From: an uncultured Lachnospiraceae bacterium
Lineage (GTDB): Bacteria > Bacillota > Clostridia > Lachnospirales > Lachnospiraceae
Assembly: GCA_947627365.1 (NCBI GenBank)
Contig: CANQVT010000002.1
Location: 62,001 to 126,000 of the forward strand
Direction: 5' to 3'
Length of the DNA stretch: 64,000 bases
Shown here piece after piece: positions 63,370-64,000 of the stretch. Numbering within the stretch: position 1 is the first letter of the stretch; every line of letters starts with the position of its first letter. A program made the translations under genes and the position numbers. The notes beneath the pieces are model-generated. The model saw nothing but the letters and a program-made list of their open reading frames with translations, did not search any database and was not told the origin of the DNA.

Positions 63370-64000
63370 TCAAAAGAATCTCCATCTCATGCCACTTTTC
63401 TCCGCCCCATTTGGACGCGGATTCACCGAGATCCCGGAATCCGAATTTTGTGTACATCTCCACTTTGTCCTCATGGCAGGTGAGGACCATTCTCTCAATG
63501 CCCCTCATCTCTTCCCTGCGGCAATAATTCAGAACAAGTTCCCGACCCAGGCCCTGCCGCCTGTACTCCGGCAGCACATCGAGGCCAAGCAGCATGATAT
63601 TTTTCCCATCCGGGTCGTGCGTTGACGCGTCCGTAAAGAATTCATCCCGGAAGGACATTTCATTCGTGGCAATGCCATTCAGGAAGCCGGCAAGCTTTCC
63701 GCTCTCCCGGTCAACCGCCACCAGAAATCGATCTCCTGCTGCCTGAATGCGTGCCAGCATATGCTCCCTCAGACATGCCTCATTGGGCGGAAAGCACACT
63801 TCTTCGATATCTGCCGCCTCCTCTGCTTCCTCCGGCCTGATGCTCCGGAATTCAAAACGCTCATAAAGCCCCGCCTGCAATGCGACTCGGTATTCCAGAA
63901 GCCGGTAGACATGTCCGTCCCTGGCGTCCGTCCTGTCCTCCCCGCCGACCAGCGATAATCCGAGCGATCTTGCCAGCGCGTTCGCCGCCGCGTTTTCCTC
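63362..64000 (-). CDS. Double-GNAT acetyltransferase (N-terminus outside window)
   Basis: The frame stays open from the right edge to the stop at 63362; 212 residues are visible. The TTG at 63880 is only an internal codon. The first 45 residues (AAANALARSLGLSLV, DARDGHVYRLLEYRV) look like the end of one GNAT domain. Residues about 46-212 are a second complete GNAT: FRSIRPEEAEEAADIEEVCFPPNE, MLLGLDVLPEYRRQGLGRELV (acetyl-CoA loop, about 140-158) and MYTKFGFRDLG. This would be a tandem acetyltransferase; substrate unknown. If the boundary is misread, a fused or frameshifted pair is the alternative. Confidence 0.8.
   Translation of the reverse strand, partial: EENAAANALARSLGLSLVGGEDRTDARDGHVYRLLEYRVALQAGLYERFEFRSIRPEEAEEAADIEEVCFPPNEACLREHMLARIQAAGDRFLVAVDRESGKLAGFLNGIATNEMSFRDEFFTDASTHDPDGKNIMLLGLDVLPEYRRQGLGRELVLNYCRREEMRGIERMVLTCHEDKVEMYTKFGFRDLGESASKWGGEKWHEMEILLNG

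Overview
The window looks like part of the chromosome of an anaerobic Gram-positive gut Clostridium, most likely a Lachnospiraceae member. This is inferred from a Tyr T-box leader, a CIRCE operator on clpB, the [FeFe]-hydrogenase maturase HydF, DUF4250 and CD3324-type small proteins, cell-wall-binding repeat and Big_2 surface proteins, and sigma-A type promoters with TTGACA/TATAAT boxes spaced by 17 bases. There are no rRNA or tRNA genes, no CRISPR array and no intact transposase or integrase.

Layout. 0-9 kb: the end of a secreted NlpC/P60 wall hydrolase, a cluster of three exact DnaA boxes, a large membrane-anchored protein, a SARP-like regulator with a decayed GGDEF domain, a polysaccharide deacetylase, and tyrS under T-box control. 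9-17 kb: a MATE exporter back to back with tyrS, a double-flavodoxin oxidoreductase, DUF4250, clpB, an alpha/beta hydrolase and truA. 17-25 kb: a 1353-residue surface protein, a small HTH gene coupled to a 50-codon ORF, an Ala/Glu-rich secreted protein followed by a 57-residue protein, and a membrane diguanylate cyclase. 25-33 kb: a heterodimeric ABC exporter with one degenerate ATP site, a large centre-aligned inverted repeat, a HAD phosphatase, a ferredoxin-type aldo/keto reductase and hydF.

33-45 kb: the most striking block. Nine consecutive minus-strand genes encode Ser/Thr kinases (three active-looking and one N-lobe remnant), two PP2C phosphatases, four proteins with FHA or FHA-like domains and a PrsW intramembrane protease fused to FHA. 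Several carry extracytoplasmic modules. It is bounded by terminators and reads as one membrane-linked phospho-threonine signalling system of unknown output. A frameshifted mobile-element gene remnant and a helical HTH-like regulator lie just upstream.

47-57 kb: an ABC-F gene with a structured leader, then a more A+T-rich stretch that looks acquired: a ComB-like phosphatase, an OLD-like ATPase/TOPRIM pair (probable phage defence), an unknown protein, an AlbA_2/Schlafen-type regulator, a secreted protein, repeats, a GNAT enzyme, CD3324, a flavodoxin-fold enzyme and an AbrB regulator. 57-64 kb: a MerR/ABC/PLDc_N operon, a PHP phosphoesterase, a methyltransferase, a DUF3791-DUF3990-DUF3791 toxin-antitoxin-like trio and a probable double-GNAT protein running off the right edge.

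Most genes are on the minus strand, and many long plus-strand ORFs are only shadows of them. Functions come from motifs read by eye; no database search was run.
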